Source: an uncultured bacterium | GTDB lineage: Bacteria; Elusimicrobiota; Elusimicrobia; Elusimicrobiales; Elusimicrobiaceae | Assembly: GCA_949294085.1 (NCBI GenBank) | Contig: CASFFX010000002.1 | Location: forward strand, 1-64,000 | Length of the DNA: 64,000 nt | Direction of reading: 5' to 3' | In this document: in pieces, positions 8,963 through 15,577 of the stretch | Layout: every line of letters begins with the position of its first letter | How positions within the stretch are numbered: the stretch's first letter is position 1 | Translations under genes and position numbers: made by a program | The notes under the pieces: model-generated | What the model was told of the DNA's origin: nothing | Databases searched by the model: none | Seen by the model: the letters and a program-made list of their open reading frames with translations, nothing else

Positions 8963-8975
8963 AAAACCCTCAAAA

Positions 8976-9003
8976 TTTAGCCTAAAAAACTTAGGTCTTT
9001 TTT
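8976..9003 (+). terminator. Weak terminator after the hsdMS gene
   Basis: A short stem, CCTAA / TTAGG, is followed by a T-rich run just downstream of the stop at 8962. Confidence 0.4.
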
Positions 9004-9007
9004 ACAC

Positions 9008-9038
9008 TTGACAAAAATTATACTAATAGGTATAATTT
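9008..9038 (+). promoter_or_regulatory. Promoter with perfect palindromic operator
   Basis: TTGACA (9008-9013) and TATAAT (9031-9036) are 17 bases apart, a near-ideal sigma-70 promoter. A perfect 9-bp inverted repeat (AAATTATAC, 9015-9023; GTATAATTT, 9030-9038) spans the spacer and -10 box, so a bound dimer would block polymerase. The MerR-like gene it drives starts 21 bases later and is the obvious binder, implying autorepression. Confidence 0.8.
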
Positions 9039-9059
9039 ATTTAATCTAAGGAGAGGAAT

Positions 9060-9869
9060 ATGTATTATTTAGGCAAAAGAACCGTAACCGAAGGCACTAT
9101 CAAAGAGATGATGGGCTTGTTTGATGTCCTACAAAGGCATCCCGAAGTTTTAACCAAATTGCGGGAAAAGAAATATACTGCCAAAGATACCGATAAAACC
9201 TTCCGCATTATCAATTATTGGGAATCGGTTGGGTTGCTCGACAATAACCGTAAATCCGGAAACGAAGGATGGCGCAAATTTTCCATGATGGATATGGTGT
9301 TTATGCACTTGCTTGCCAAACTAAGGGAGTTTGATTTCTCTATCCAGAAGTTAAAAGTGGCAAAGCAGGATTTAGAGAAAACTTTGACGATTGGCAAGAC
9401 CAAAACGGACATCACTGCTTTGGAATATGCCTATATGCGTGTAATGGGGTTAAGCAACGGGGGAAATATCTATTTTATGCTTACACCCGACGGCCACGCC
9501 GATTGCGTTACGCAGAAGGATATTTTGCTTATGCAAGCATTGGAAGAAGTGCCGGAAGGGTATATTTGCATCAATTTTAATCAATTGCTAAGCGCACGGG
9601 TGAAGTTAGGCAAACACAAAATCCCCGTGCATAGCGAAAATGCTTTTGTGCTGAGCGAAAAAGAGCAAGCCATTTTAGAAGTATTGCGTACAAAGAAGTA
9701 TAAAAGCATTACTATTGCCCCCAAAGAAGGCGGGAAAAGCACGCTAATAGAGTGTACTGCCGACTATAAGGACGGGGACACTCTGCCGGATTATGGCGAC
9801 ATTTTAACCAGAGTACAAGACGGCAGTATCGTGCAGAAAACGATTAAAGAAAGAATCAAAGTAAAATAG
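9060..9869 (+). CDS. MerR-like transcriptional regulator, probable RM controller
   Basis: A 269-residue protein. Residues about 45-115 show a MerR-type winged helix: FRIINYWESVGLLDNN, then a G-W-R-K-F wing, then LAKLREFDFSIQKLK, which parallels the LRYYEEIGLL / YR-Y / LR-LGFSL pattern of that family. The C-terminal 140 residues match no sensor domain I recognise and contain few cysteines, so metal sensing is not suggested. A good ribosome-binding site (GGAG) precedes ATG 9060, and the palindromic promoter at 9008-9038 lies directly upstream. Its place between the RM genes and the recombinase suggests that it times expression of the island. A ruined paralogue with the same operator sits at 2915-3000. 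Confidence 0.7.
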   Translation: MYYLGKRTVTEGTIKEMMGLFDVLQRHPEVLTKLREKKYTAKDTDKTFRIINYWESVGLLDNNRKSGNEGWRKFSMMDMVFMHLLAKLREFDFSIQKLKVAKQDLEKTLTIGKTKTDITALEYAYMRVMGLSNGGNIYFMLTPDGHADCVTQKDILLMQALEEVPEGYICINFNQLLSARVKLGKHKIPVHSENAFVLSEKEQAILEVLRTKKYKSITIAPKEGGKSTLIECTADYKDGDTLPDYGDILTRVQDGSIVQKTIKERIKVK

Positions 9870-9883
9870 TAAAAACTAGCCCA

Positions 9884-9957
9884 ATGACCAAAGTTCTTGG
9901 AGTTGGCGGAGTTTATTAAAATTAAAATTTGTTCGATGACCAAATACCTTGGAGTTG
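9884..9957 (+). repeat. Pair of imperfect 22-bp direct repeats
   Basis: ATGACCAAAGTTCTTGGAGTTG (9884-9905) and a copy differing at four positions (9936-9957) are 52 bases apart start to start. They lie between the regulator and the recombinase and could be protein-binding sites controlling the recombinase. Confidence 0.6.
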
Positions 9958-9978
9958 AACCTAACAGGGGCAAACCTT

Positions 9979-10173
9979 ATGAGTTCACTTCAAGTAAAGC
10001 AGTACCGTAAGTATTTGGGCGAATTAAACGAAACTTTAACCGATGAACAAGTGCAACAAATAGTAGAAGCACTAGAAGAATTTATCAATGTAGTATGGGA
10101 ATTATACGATGGGCAAGCAAAAAGTGGTCATTTATTGCAGGGTATCGAGCGACAAACAAGTTCGGGAAGGTAA
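9979..10173 (+). CDS. Small hypothetical protein upstream of the recombinase
   Basis: A 64-residue acidic helical protein beginning MSSLQVKQYRKYL, with NETLTDEQVQQIVEALEEF in the middle. The frame could also start at 9949, but ATG 9979 is preceded by a purine-rich stretch. It overlaps the recombinase start by 65 bases in another frame, an arrangement suggesting translational coupling. No family is recognised. It could be a small directionality or regulatory partner of the recombinase; that is a guess from position only. Confidence 0.5.
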   Translation: MSSLQVKQYRKYLGELNETLTDEQVQQIVEALEEFINVVWELYDGQAKSGHLLQGIERQTSSGR

Positions 10174-11659
10174 TGGACTTGATAGCCAAGAATCCAAATG
10201 CCGTGCTTGGTGCAATAACAAGGGCTATGAAGTCATTAAAGTGTTCAAAGAAGAAGGCATTTCCGGCGGGAAACAGGACAGGCCTGCTTTGAAAGAGATG
10301 TTTCGTTATTTGGGCGACTTAAAAGAACCTTGCATCGTATTAGTGGAAGATTTGAATAGATGGGCTAGGGACACTTTAATTCATAATCTTCTTAAATCAC
10401 AACTAAAACACATGGGCCACTCTCTCCAAAGTGTTAATATGACATTGGAAGATAGTGCCGAAGGTGCTTTGGTAGAAAACATATTTGCAACGCTCAGCCA
10501 GTTTTTTAGACAGAGTAATGCTCGACGGGCCAAATCGTGTATGGTTGAACACATCAAGAATGGCTTTTGGATATTTTGTGCCCCTATTGGGTATAAGCAT
10601 GAAAAGATAAATGGCAAAATTCATTGTGTGCGCTCTGAACCTACTGCCACCTATATCCAAGAAGCATTAGAGGGCTTTGCAACGGGCAAATTCCTCACTA
10701 ATAAAAGTGTCTTGGATTATTTGAAAGACAAGGATTTGGTCAATTCATACGGAAGGCACATCAATATAACCTTTAACCATATCAAGACGATGCTATCTAA
10801 TAAGGTCTATACCGGATTTTTTGGCTATCCGCATTGGAATATTCCGGAACAGAAATGGGCTATAGAGCCGATTATCAGCCAAGAAACCTATCAGAAAATA
10901 CAAGATAGATTACATGGCAAATGCCCCTTAGCAAAACCTCGTAAATATAATATTCACGACGAGGATTTTCCGCTTAGAAGGTGGGTCAAATGCCCTGTTT
11001 GCGGTCATGCACTAACCGGAAGCAAGCCACGAAGCAAATCCGGAAAGCATCATCCTTATTATCACTGTTATTACAAAAAATGTTCGCAGGTGGGTAAAAC
11101 AATTAGACCAAGCGAACTACACCAAGATTTTGAAAAGTTATTGGCAGACATAACACCTAAAAAGTCCCTAATCGACTTGGCGCAGGTGCTAATTTTGGAG
11201 AAGTGTGAGAATGTAAGCAAGGATTGGCACGAGCATAGAATCAAAATGCAAAAAGAATTGGCAACCCTCAAACAAGCGAAGGAACGATGCTTTTCTTTGC
11301 TTTTAGAGCAAGGGAACAATCAAACCGTTTCCGATATGTGCAAAACCAAACTAGCGCAACTGGATGCCAGAATTACGGAAATAGAAAATACTACCCATGA
11401 GGATGACATCAAGCAAGCGGAAGCACTTAAAGCACATAGTAAATATGTATTGGATTTCTTGCGCCAACCGTTGGCAGTTTGGAAGATTGGGGACTATCGG
11501 CAAAAGCAGGGTGTTCTAAAATTATGTTTTACAGAGCCAATTAGTTATGATAAAGCCCAAAAATTTGGAACACCTAATTTGTCCCCAATTTTCGGGCTTT
11601 TTCGTCATTTTGACACTAATACTAATAAATGGTGGACCGGACAGGACTCGAACCTGTGA
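10109..11659 (+). CDS. Large serine recombinase (integrase of the island)
   Basis: The 516-residue protein begins with a resolvase catalytic domain (VVIYCRVSSDKQ, with the nucleophilic serine at 13 or 14; the arginine-rich SNARRAKSCM region follows), continues with the Recombinase domain (about 170-270), a zinc ribbon (KCPVCGHAL ... HCYYKKC, about 295-330) and a long charged coiled-coil region (about 365-450), the architecture of integrases that mobilise phages and resistance elements. The last ten residues (KWWTGQDSNL) and the TGA are encoded by the antisense strand of the tRNA-Val 3' end, so the integration target itself supplies the C-terminus. The catalytic domain looks intact. It should catalyse integration and, with a partner factor, excision. 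Confidence 0.92.
   Translation: MGKQKVVIYCRVSSDKQVREGNGLDSQESKCRAWCNNKGYEVIKVFKEEGISGGKQDRPALKEMFRYLGDLKEPCIVLVEDLNRWARDTLIHNLLKSQLKHMGHSLQSVNMTLEDSAEGALVENIFATLSQFFRQSNARRAKSCMVEHIKNGFWIFCAPIGYKHEKINGKIHCVRSEPTATYIQEALEGFATGKFLTNKSVLDYLKDKDLVNSYGRHINITFNHIKTMLSNKVYTGFFGYPHWNIPEQKWAIEPIISQETYQKIQDRLHGKCPLAKPRKYNIHDEDFPLRRWVKCPVCGHALTGSKPRSKSGKHHPYYHCYYKKCSQVGKTIRPSELHQDFEKLLADITPKKSLIDLAQVLILEKCENVSKDWHEHRIKMQKELATLKQAKERCFSLLLEQGNNQTVSDMCKTKLAQLDARITEIENTTHEDDIKQAEALKAHSKYVLDFLRQPLAVWKIGDYRQKQGVLKLCFTEPISYDKAQKFGTPNLSPIFGLFRHFDTNTNKWWTGQDSNL
11627..11638 (+). repeat. Attachment-site-like direct repeat, right copy
   Basis: AAATGGTGGACC, identical to 3442-3453, overlapping the tRNA-Val 3' end. 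Likely attR of the inner element. Confidence 0.6.
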
Positions 11660-11705
11660 CCTCCTGCGTGTAAAGCAGGCGCTCTACCAGCTAAGCTACC
11701 GATCC
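11630..11705 (-). tRNA. tRNA-Val (anticodon UAC)
   Basis: A 76-base cloverleaf on the minus strand: acceptor GGATCGG pairs with CCGGTCC, the D arm is TAGCTTAGCTGGTAGAG, the anticodon stem CCTGC / GCAGG encloses TTTACAC (anticodon TAC), and the T arm contains GGTTCGAGTCC. Discriminator A and an encoded CCA complete it. The 3' 30 bases overlap the end of the serine recombinase on the other strand, marking the integration site. Confidence 0.95.
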
Positions 11706-11766
11706 AAAAGCGATACTATATTTTAGCAAAATCCAAGCCGGAACTCAACGGCCGTTTGCCGTATCG

Positions 11767-12252
11767 TCAGGCGTCCACTTGGGGGGTGGTGCGCTTCCAC
11801 TCTTCTTCTTCCGGGCCCCATTTGTCTTTTACGGCTTGAGGAATTTTGTACAGGATACTCGTGCACTTGGCCGACACCGTCCCGTCCGGCAGGACGATTT
11901 CTCCTTCCACCATCGCGCGGGAGCCGCTGTCCTTAATCACCCGTCCAATGGCCTTCAGCGGGGTATGGGTGGGGGTGTTGTGTTTATAGACCACTTCCAT
12001 TTTTAAGGTTACCATCAAGCGGTTAAAATCGTTTTTCAACAGAATCGCCCGGCCGGACGTTTCATCCAAAATCGTGGCCAAAATCCCGCCGTGCACCGTA
12101 CCGGGATAGGAACAATAGTTATCGTCCAACGAGAAATTGGCTTCCACCTGGTTGTTATCGTAATCGTTGTACCACTCCAATTTAAGCCCAAAGGGATTGT
12201 TCTTCCCGCAGGCAAAGCATTGGAGCGACGTAGGCTGACGCAGTTTTTTCAT
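11767..12252 (-). CDS. PaaI-like hotdog-fold thioesterase
   Basis: A 161-residue protein with the hotdog thioesterase signature GTVHGGILATILDE in its middle, where the histidine-glycine-glycine turn and the following aspartate form the usual active site. An N-terminal CFACGKNNPFGLKL segment is typical of a subgroup often annotated as PaaI or YigI-like acyl-CoA thioesterases. The ATG at 12252 is chosen because AGGAGG (12258-12263) lies just upstream; the longer frame start has none. It is divergent from the CYTH gene, sharing a 45-base intergenic region. Substrate unknown. Confidence 0.82.
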   Translation of the reverse strand: MKKLRQPTSLQCFACGKNNPFGLKLEWYNDYDNNQVEANFSLDDNYCSYPGTVHGGILATILDETSGRAILLKNDFNRLMVTLKMEVVYKHNTPTHTPLKAIGRVIKDSGSRAMVEGEIVLPDGTVSAKCTSILYKIPQAVKDKWGPEEEEWKRTTPQVDA

Positions 12253-12285
12253 AAATCCCTCCTCAAATTCATTATACTTTTTTGC

Positions 12286-12291
12286 TAAACT
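12286..12291 (+). promoter_or_regulatory. Candidate extended -10 box, leaderless start of the CYTH gene
   Basis: TTTGCTAAACT ends 6 bases before ATG 12298, and no ribosome-binding site is present. The same TTTGCTAAACT stands 7 bases before the DUF192 gene at 56562. Confidence 0.4.
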
Positions 12292-12297
12292 AAACAT

Positions 12298-12930
12298 ATG
12301 AAACATTTGGAAACCGAATTTAAGTGGGACGCCAACACTCCGCGCGCTTTTTCCAAAATGGTGGCCGCGGTGAAGGCAATTCCCGGCGTGCGTTTGGCGG
12401 CTACGGCACAAAATTTACGTATTTTAGATACCTATTTGGATGATTCTACCGACCCTTTATCCAGGCAAAAAATTGCGTTTCGGGTGCGCTGTACGGACGG
12501 AGCTTGGGAAGCCACCTTCAAAACCAAAACGGAAATCCACAACGGGAAAGCCGTCCGCCGCGAGGAGACGCTCCCGTTAAAAGGCGTTCACAATTTGGCC
12601 GAAGCGCTGCATTTTCTGCACGCCAAAAAATCGTGGCAAGGCCTTGCGTTGGAAGGCCTGCGGCCGCTGTTTCGCCTGGCAAACAGGCGGAAGGTGTATG
12701 ACGTGGAAATCAAAAATTCGGTATTGGAAATGGCGTTGGATTCGTGCCGGATTTACGTGGCCGGGCGCATCGTGCAAATGAAGGAAATAGAGCTGGAATT
12801 AAAACAGGGAACGGCCGCGGATTTGGAGCACTTGGCCGGGCAGCTTACGGACCGGACAGGGCTTGCGTATGCGCGGGTGTCCAAGGTTAAAACTGCTGCG
12901 GCGCTGCTTAGTTTGTGGGGGAAAAAATGA
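12298..12930 (+). CDS. CYTH-domain protein
   Basis: A 210-residue protein starting MKHLETEFKW, the ExExK motif that opens CYTH domains (class IV adenylate cyclases, thiamine triphosphatases, inorganic triphosphatases). Further charged strands fit the tunnel fold: FRVRCTDG, ATFKTKTEI, VRREETLPL, VEIKNSVLEMALD and MKEIELELKQG. These residues bind metal and triphosphate in known members. The exact substrate, tripolyphosphate or a nucleotide, cannot be told. Its TGA overlaps the ATG of the next gene (ATGA), implying coupled translation. Confidence 0.8.
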   Translation: MKHLETEFKWDANTPRAFSKMVAAVKAIPGVRLAATAQNLRILDTYLDDSTDPLSRQKIAFRVRCTDGAWEATFKTKTEIHNGKAVRREETLPLKGVHNLAEALHFLHAKKSWQGLALEGLRPLFRLANRRKVYDVEIKNSVLEMALDSCRIYVAGRIVQMKEIELELKQGTAADLEHLAGQLTDRTGLAYARVSKVKTAAALLSLWGKK

Positions 12931-13343
12931 GCGCATTTTTGGCTTTGCTTTTTAGTTTGATTGCGCCCGGCGCGGGGCACTTGCTGGAAGGATTTTATAC
13001 GGAAGGCATTGTGTTGGGCGTGTTGTTCGCGTTTGGCAAAAGCGTACTGCTGCCGCTCGTACTTCGGGTGGGAAAAGTGAGCACGCTTAAAAGAACGTTG
13101 CAAATTTTGTATGGCTTTAACTGCGGGTATATGGTGCTGATTTGTTATGCGGCACTGTCCAGTTTTGTGCGCGGTTTTTTTGTGCAGCAGATTCATTTTT
13201 GGCCGGCCTTGTTGGGCGCGGTAGCGGTTACGCTGGCTTACAAAAACACGTTAAACGCATTTGTTTTTACGGCCTTGTGCGGGCGCAGCGGCGTGTATGG
13301 CTTAGTGCGAAATTCAGCAAAGACTCCGACGGAGAAAAAATAA
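12927..13343 (+). CDS. Small multi-pass membrane protein
   Basis: A 138-residue hydrophobic protein with about four membrane segments (FLALLFSLIAPGAGHLL; IVLGVLFAFGKSVLLPLVL; GYMVLICYAALSSFV; FWPALLGAVAVTLAY). The start ATG 12927 overlaps the stop of the CYTH gene. The PGAGHLLEG segment near the N-terminus resembles the PGxGQ turn of small DUF-type membrane proteins, but I recognise no family. Function unknown. Confidence 0.65.
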   Translation: MSAFLALLFSLIAPGAGHLLEGFYTEGIVLGVLFAFGKSVLLPLVLRVGKVSTLKRTLQILYGFNCGYMVLICYAALSSFVRGFFVQQIHFWPALLGAVAVTLAYKNTLNAFVFTALCGRSGVYGLVRNSAKTPTEKK

Positions 13344-13414
13344 ATTTTATGTTTTCCGACGGGAAAAACGGGGCTTGATTTTTTTGAAAAAATTATTCTT
13401 AGACGAGAAAATGT

Positions 13415-13443
13415 TTGCATTTTGAACGGATTTGTGCTATTAT
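13415..13443 (+). promoter_or_regulatory. Sigma-70-type promoter for the histone-like gene
   Basis: TTGCAT (13415-13420) and TATTAT (13438-13443) with a 17-base spacer, about 30 bases before the AGGAG ribosome-binding site of the next gene. Confidence 0.65.
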
Positions 13444-13481
13444 TTTTATGAGGTTAAAACTAATTGTCTCAGGAGAAAAAA

Positions 13482-13769
13482 ATGGCCGTTAAAAAAACCG
13501 TGAAAAAGGCCGCCGCCAAAAAACCGGCTGCCAAAAAAGTAGCTGTTAAAAAAGCCGCCGCTAAAAAACCGGCTAAAAAAGCCTGTGCTAAAAAGGCTTG
13601 CGCCAAAAAAGCCTGTGCTAAAAAAACCGTGAAAAAAGTGGCCGTTAAAAAAGCCGCGGTCAAAAAAGCCGCCGCTAAAAAACCGGCTAAAAAAGTAACC
13701 GTGAAAAAAGCTGCGGTTAAAAAAACCGCCGCTAAAAAAGCTGTAAAAAAAGTTGCAAAGAAAAAATAA
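13482..13769 (+). CDS. Lysine/alanine-rich histone H1-like DNA-binding protein
   Basis: A 95-residue protein made almost entirely of KK-A/V/P repeats of the AAKKPAKK type, like the C-terminal tails of histone H1 and bacterial Hc1/AlgP-like proteins that coat DNA through positive charge. A central block repeats ACAKK three times in tandem (residues about 36-50), placing three cysteines five residues apart; this is uncommon in such tails. ATG 13482 is chosen for the AGGAG at 13471; an upstream in-frame ATG (13464) has no such site. A strong promoter and terminator frame it, so it is a single-gene, probably well-expressed unit. Confidence 0.85.
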   Translation: MAVKKTVKKAAAKKPAAKKVAVKKAAAKKPAKKACAKKACAKKACAKKTVKKVAVKKAAVKKAAAKKPAKKVTVKKAAVKKTAAKKAVKKVAKKK

Positions 13770-13784
13770 TTTAGTAAAAACAAA

Positions 13785-13818
13785 AAACGCCGCCGCCTTC
13801 GGGCCGCGGCGTTTTTTT
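13785..13818 (+). terminator. Terminator of the histone-like gene
   Basis: A 9-bp GC-rich stem (AAACGCCGC / GCGGCGTTT) followed by Ts. Confidence 0.85.
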
Positions 13819-14179
13819 TATGGGAAATTCCCAGCTGTTTTTTCTCCGTATAGGGCAAAAATCCCGTCGTTCGGTTGCGCGTGGCCCGTAGCCAGGTGCG
13901 CTTGCAATCCAAAGCTCCTGTTTGTGCAGTTCGGGGTGGCTGCCTAAAGGGCTGCAACGAGGTGCGTTCTAAAAGGCCTTGATTCGTTTTTTTTTTTTTG
14001 ATAAATTTTGCTTATGAGCAAAAAACATCAAAAATCCTTTCCCGCGGGGAAAAACGCCAAATAAAGCGATTTTTCAAATCGGGGATTTTTTTGCCGGATA
14101 AAGCACTGGGGTTGCTTTGGAGGGGCTGTAATTATTACACTACTATTACGCCCAAATACGGGCGGAACAGGAGAAAACG
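13819..14179. other. Intergenic region, no gene recognised
   Basis: No convincing coding frame. A T-rich stretch with a short hairpin (CGATTT-ttc-AAATCG, about 14063-14078, then Ts) might be a terminator. TTGCTT near 14111 may be a -35 box for the pilin gene, but no matching -10 is clear. Confidence 0.4.
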
Positions 14180-14701
14180 ATGAAACAGGGTTTTACGTTA
14201 ATAGAATTATTAGTTGTGGTATTAATCATTGGCATACTGGCGGCGGTGGCGCTGCCGCAGTATGAAAAAGCGGTGCAGAAAGCCCGTTTGACGGAAGCAC
14301 TCGTCGTGATGAAAAAGGTGTGCGACAATGTGGACTTGTGTTTGCTTTCAGACCCGACGGGAGATACCTGCTGGGACTTGATGGGTGAGGGCTTGGAGCA
14401 ATACGGCACCCTTTCCAGTTCGGGGGACCTCCTGCTGACCAAAAACTATGCGTTTATGGCATTTCTTAGTAATACTATAATGGGTTGGCCTATTACGGGA
14501 GACGCCCCGGCCAGTCTGGACAATGCACCTTATTTGATTTGGATGGTGCCTCAGGGAATTATGGCTCAAGATCCGGATTATTGGACCAAAGGCCGGCGCG
14601 CTTGTATATCAGGAACAGAAAAGGGAACGGCTTTTTGCAAATCGTTGGGCGGCACGTATTACGAAGATTGGTACGGTATAGGCCCCGCTTATTCGTTCTA
14701 A
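14180..14701 (+). CDS. Type IV pilin-like protein
   Basis: A 173-residue protein with a very short leader, MKQG, then FTLIELLVVV, the prepilin peptidase site (cleavage after G4, glutamate at +5 of the mature protein) and the hydrophobic alpha-1 helix, ending in PQYEKAV. After cleavage it would sit in the inner membrane and polymerise into a pilus or pseudopilus. The C-terminal domain contains five cysteines that could form disulphides. CAGGAGA precedes the ATG. A second such protein lies at 49914, and pilT is at 32319. Confidence 0.9.
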   Translation: MKQGFTLIELLVVVLIIGILAAVALPQYEKAVQKARLTEALVVMKKVCDNVDLCLLSDPTGDTCWDLMGEGLEQYGTLSSSGDLLLTKNYAFMAFLSNTIMGWPITGDAPASLDNAPYLIWMVPQGIMAQDPDYWTKGRRACISGTEKGTAFCKSLGGTYYEDWYGIGPAYSF

Positions 14702-14712
14702 TTTTGCCATAA

Positions 14713-14743
14713 AAAAGCCCGCACGCAACGTGCGGGCTTTTTC
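14713..14743. terminator. Terminator between pilin and LOG genes (convergent)
   Basis: A 12-bp stem (AAAAGCCCGCAC / GTGCGGGCTTTT) serving the convergent genes on both sides. Confidence 0.85.
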
Positions 14744-14754
14744 GTGAAGCAGAA

Positions 14755-15570
14755 CTATTTGATTTTGTAATATTTGGCAATTACGTCCCACGCTTCTTCG
14801 GCGGTATCCACCAGGGCGCACGTTTCGGCTTCCTCCAGCGAAATTACCCCGTACGACGCCAACCCCTGGATGTTCACTACCGTGTTCCAAAACTCTTTGC
14901 CTACCAGCACAATCGGGATGTCTTCCTTTTTGCCTGTTTTGACCAGCGTTAAAATTTCAAACAATTCATCAAAGGTGCCATATCCGCCTGGAAACACCAC
15001 AAACGCTTTGGAGCGCATCACCAGGTGCAGCTTGCGGATGGCAAAGTAATGAAACAGAAACGCCAAGTTTTTGGTAATGTACGGATTGGGGCGTTGTTCG
15101 TGCGGGAGCGTGATGTTCATGCCAATACTGCGGCCGCCGTTTTCAAAAGCACCGCGGTTGGCGGCTTCCATCAGCCCGGGGCCGCCGCCCGTTACGACGG
15201 CAAACCGATCGCCTGCGCGCTGAACCACCAATTTGGCAAAACGGCGGGCTTCCTGATAGTACTTGCTCAGTTTGGCCAGCCCTTCCGCTTCGTACAGCCG
15301 GTTTTGCAGATTTTTATCCGAAGGATTTTGGGCCAGGGCTTCTTTGGCGGTTTGAACTTGGTGCAGGGCCTGTTTTTCTTCCCGCACGCGCGCACTGCCA
15401 AAGCACACAATCGTTTCCGTTACGTTAAAATGCCGCAAATAAATTTCCGGCTTCATTACTTCCAATTCCATACGCACGGGGCGCATTACATCTTTTTTAA
15501 GCAGTTTAATGTCTTCGTATGCTTTGATGTATGAATCTTCGTGTTCAATGGCGTCTTGTTCTTTGGTCAT
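14755..15570 (-). CDS. LOG-family nucleotide 5'-monophosphate phosphoribohydrolase
   Basis: The 271-residue protein carries both signature motifs of the LOG family (once called lysine decarboxylase-like): TGGGPGLMEAANRG and PGGYGTFDELFE. Family members hydrolyse nucleoside monophosphates to base and ribose 5-phosphate. An N-terminal extension of about 80 residues is seen in a subgroup of bacterial TIGR00730-type proteins. It is the last gene of the minus-strand operon ispA-dxs-LOG, starting 7 bases after the dxs stop, with GAGG upstream of the ATG. Confidence 0.87.
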   Translation of the reverse strand: MTKEQDAIEHEDSYIKAYEDIKLLKKDVMRPVRMELEVMKPEIYLRHFNVTETIVCFGSARVREEKQALHQVQTAKEALAQNPSDKNLQNRLYEAEGLAKLSKYYQEARRFAKLVVQRAGDRFAVVTGGGPGLMEAANRGAFENGGRSIGMNITLPHEQRPNPYITKNLAFLFHYFAIRKLHLVMRSKAFVVFPGGYGTFDELFEILTLVKTGKKEDIPIVLVGKEFWNTVVNIQGLASYGVISLEEAETCALVDTAEEAWDVIAKYYKIK

Positions 15571-15577
15571 AAGTGCC

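Noticed and set aside
13464-13769. Lysine-rich repeat considered as a CRISPR-like or simple tandem DNA repeat
   Set aside because: The repetition follows the codons of a KKA protein with promoter, ribosome-binding site and terminator; units are irregular and have no spacers.
13469-13957. Minus-strand frame opposite the histone-like gene
   Set aside because: It is the mirror of a lysine-rich repeat ([10 protein letters not shown] pattern) and has no promoter or start signals.
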